From CAZTDD01 sp964612675 (GTDB lineage Bacteria; Hinthialibacterota; Hinthialibacteria; Hinthialibacterales; JAKPRU01): DNA of 16,054 nucleotides. The notes beneath the pieces were generated by a model. The model was not told the origin of the DNA. It ran no database searches and worked only from the letters and a program-made list of their open reading frames with translations. The translations under genes were made by a program, and so were the position numbers. The stretch covers positions 1 to 16,054 of the forward strand of contig CAZTDD010000146.1 of assembly GCA_964612675.1 (NCBI GenBank). The letters are read 5' to 3'. Positions 14,086-16,054 of this stretch are shown here, one piece after another; the first letter of the stretch is position 1; every line of letters starts with the position of its first letter.

Positions 14086-14931
14086 CTATTCGACTCCAAT
14101 ACGGGGAATCGATAATGCTTCATCACCTTCCGCTTTGGGTAGGGGGCGCTTGATTTGCAGTTGCGTGATATGTTCATCGCCGCCCTCTTGTACTTTGGAA
14201 AAAGTAGGAAACAGATGACCTCGATGGACAATACACTCAAGGCGGGCATACGAGGTCGGTTTTTCAGTCGGTCCTCTGTATGACTCCATAACGTTACTCT
14301 TCTTGTACAAGCGGATTTCGAGATCGCCAAAAGTGTAAACATCGAATTCCGTGGTTGACAGATTGGGAGGACCCTTTTGGTCAGCAAATTGTTGAAAGTC
14401 AGAAAAGTCGCGAAGCCAGTATTCGGGAAGTGTAGTTTCGATCGGCGCCTTTTGGTCAGCGATCTGCTCCAGACGTTCAATCCTCGTTCCGCTCTCGATA
14501 TCAACGCTGGCGCAGTAACGCTCAGTGGTGCTTTGGATTATCGTTACTCTTTCCCGATAATCAATGATGGGATTATCTGCCGAAAACTGTGGATCTGCAA
14601 GTTGCAGCAATGGTCGAATATAGTCCACTCGATAACGCACGATACGTCCGTTGTCCCCTAATTCGACGACGAAATGAGCGGGGAATGAGTATTGAAAACC
14701 CGATTGTATCACCTCGGAGGCGTTGAGGGCTGTCATCAACGCGGCGGGGTTCTCCGTGACATCACCTTTCACCGTAGAAAGATACGCCTCGTGCAATAGT
14801 CCACGGGCGGTCTCGCTTCCGGCGGCACGCCTCACTGTTATCTCGGCCTCCAGCTGCAGAAACTCAGCCCGAGCAGAATCGAGGCCGATCACCGATACGG
14901 CTAAGCACAATGATAAGAAATAGTGTCTCAT
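14086..14931 (-). CDS. Secreted protein of unknown function
   Basis: The 281-residue protein begins with a signal peptide (MRHYFLSLCLAVSVIGLDSARA|EF). The mature part is mixed alpha/beta and polar, with LQLEAEITVRRAAGSE near the start, a segment VVELGDNGRIVRYRVDYIRP that reads like a recorded-value or fitting domain, and two short copies of an (I/F)ADQK(A/G)P phrase at about residues 157 and 182. No known family is recognised. A strong GCAGGAGGT seven bases before the ATG at 14931 fixes the start. It follows the DUF1573-like gene by 18 bases and precedes the Cys/Trp-rich gene by 94 bases, all on the same strand. Confidence 0.75.
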   Translation of the reverse strand: MRHYFLSLCLAVSVIGLDSARAEFLQLEAEITVRRAAGSETARGLLHEAYLSTVKGDVTENPAALMTALNASEVIQSGFQYSFPAHFVVELGDNGRIVRYRVDYIRPLLQLADPQFSADNPIIDYRERVTIIQSTTERYCASVDIESGTRIERLEQIADQKAPIETTLPEYWLRDFSDFQQFADQKGPPNLSTTEFDVYTFGDLEIRLYKKSNVMESYRGPTEKPTSYARLECIVHRGHLFPTFSKVQEGGDEHITQLQIKRPLPKAEGDEALSIPRIGVE

Positions 14932-14949
14932 TTTCGGGACCTCCTGCCT

Positions 14950-16054
14950 TTACGTGGTTGCAAAAACCACCGGTTTCTGGATCGTGCTTCCATCGGAAAA
15001 TCGGAAAACGACAGTCGGAAAGTCAAGCCGTGAGGACAGATTATTGACCTCTCGATTTAATGTAAGGAAGCTTAAAGTTGTCCAAGAGCTAATATGTCTT
15101 ATCTCTTGTTGGTATGGAATCTGGGTGTCCAGGGGGAGAATCCGTGCCTCCGTCAATGAGATCCCAGGCGGCAACTCGAGAGTGACGGTACTCTGCAGAC
15201 GGTCCAATAGCGTTATCAAATCTGATGCGAGCTGTACACCCTGAGTAGCCAGTTTGAAGGGCAACTGTAGCTTGTAATCCTTGTAAGAACTTTTCGCCTT
15301 TATTTCGACGATCCCACCGATAGCACCCCCTGCGCCCAAGATTGACGTGTCGAAATGGAATGTACCCAGGATTAGGCGCTCAGAGAGATCTCTCCGTAAG
15401 TTTACATTTCCGGTGCCAAAACTCTCCGTAGCACCGGTGACAATGATATTGCCGAGCTGCAGGTCAAGCCAAGTCGCGTCGTTGCGTAATTGTACCATGA
15501 AAAAGGCGGTCACGCTTTCGATTCCCCTTGGTATGAAGTGTGTGATGGAACGCGGCATGAGACAAACCGTGGATTCAGCGGAACCGACAACCGCCACCTC
15601 AGACCGGAACGGCTCCTCTCTGCCGTTATAGTAGGCACTGACATAGAGCTTCTCTGTGAACTTGCCTTGGTGAACGGGGTAGTCAAACGGCACGGATACG
15701 GTCGAACTCTCCCCCGGCGCGATGGGCTCGGTGATCCCGGCGATGACGGAGCAGCCCGCGCATGAGTGATGGACGGCGGCTTCGCGGATCGGTTTCCTGC
15801 CGGTGTTCTTGACGACGAGCTCAACCGATTTGCGGGTCCCGGGCTCGTCGGGATCGAGCAACACCGTGCTGGGAAGGACTTTCACCCGGGAAACGTCTTC
15901 CCACGGCGACAAGAGGAAAAACGAGACAATACACACAACCGGCACCAGCACCACGAAGGCATTCACCCAATTCAGGCGGGGCATGAACAGCCACCGAGGG
16001 CGGCGTGTCGGTTGGTCGGGCAGTTGGGCGACGAAACGGTCGAGAGCGGCGTTC
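14950..16054 (-). CDS. Membrane-anchored DUF1573-like protein (5' end probably beyond the window)
   Basis: From an ATG at 15984 the product has 344 residues with one N-terminal membrane helix (VNAFVVLVPVVCIVSFFLL). A DUF1573-like Ig-type domain follows (residues about 35-130: VELVVKNTGRKPIREAAVHH, SCAGCSV with Cys75/Cys78, PIAPGESSTVSVPFDYPVHQGKF). The rest is further beta-rich sequence to the C-terminus. DUF1573 domains usually lie outside the cytoplasm and are often followed by Ig-like repeats. The ATG at 15984 has no clear ribosome binding site, and the frame stays open for 23 more codons to the window edge with coding-like, GC-rich third positions (reading FVAQLPDQPTRRPRW). The true start may therefore lie outside, giving a cytoplasmic tail before the helix. 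It is the first visible gene of the envelope operon. Confidence 0.7.
   Translation of the reverse strand, partial: NAALDRFVAQLPDQPTRRPRWLFMPRLNWVNAFVVLVPVVCIVSFFLLSPWEDVSRVKVLPSTVLLDPDEPGTRKSVELVVKNTGRKPIREAAVHHSCAGCSVIAGITEPIAPGESSTVSVPFDYPVHQGKFTEKLYVSAYYNGREEPFRSEVAVVGSAESTVCLMPRSITHFIPRGIESVTAFFMVQLRNDATWLDLQLGNIIVTGATESFGTGNVNLRRDLSERLILGTFHFDTSILGAGGAIGGIVEIKAKSSYKDYKLQLPFKLATQGVQLASDLITLLDRLQSTVTLELPPGISLTEARILPLDTQIPYQQEIRHISSWTTLSFLTLNREVNNLSSRLDFPTVVFRFSDGSTIQKPVVFATT

Overview
The window looks like bacterial chromosome of moderate GC content, probably from an uncultured, environmentally sampled lineage. A prepilin-type protein, a formylglycine-enzyme-like (FGE-sulfatase) secreted protein, a DUF1573-type protein, a very large secreted beta-sandwich plus alpha-toroid protein and many signal peptides recall Hydrogenedentes, Sumerlaeota or PVC-type genomes. 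This is inference from gene style only: there is no rRNA or tRNA marker here.

Left end (1-2087, minus strand): a wrecked Mod/Res restriction-modification locus. A piece of a DNA adenine methyltransferase reads up to its SAM-binding motif I (DPT|CGSGT) and is split exactly there by a 380-residue intein. The intein carries a DUF559 (Vsr-like, PD-(D/E)XK) endonuclease domain. Just 12-15 bases after the intein the sequence jumps, in another frame, into the N-terminal part of the partner Res helicase, which itself ends early. The intein contains an in-frame block of palindromic and 36-bp tandem repeats. This is the most unusual part of the window.

2088-5108 (minus): a secreted FGE-like protein translationally coupled (GTGA overlap) to an upstream prepilin, preceded by a secreted beta-rich protein of unknown function. 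5109-5290 holds a pair of divergent sigma70-like promoters. 5291-5799 (plus): a two-helix membrane peptide and a zinc-ribbon membrane peptide. 5881-6279 (minus): a MerR-family regulator that converges on them.

6540-10136 (plus): a 1198-residue secreted protein with several beta-sandwich modules, a mutarotase-like region and an alpha/alpha toroid, possibly a carbohydrate-active enzyme. It is followed by a 50-residue Cys-rich DUF6485 protein, then a YgiT-type zinc-finger antitoxin with only the tail of its DUF4258-like toxin left upstream. 10719-10992 is non-coding and rich in inverted repeats.

10993-16054 (minus): five close-packed genes, probably one operon. In order of transcription they are a DUF1573-like membrane-anchored protein (5' end probably outside the window), a secreted protein, a small Cys/Trp-rich secreted protein, a polytopic GT-C-like membrane protein and a further secreted protein. 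All point to the cell envelope, and most have no recognised function. There is no CRISPR array, no insertion sequence and no RNA gene that I can support.
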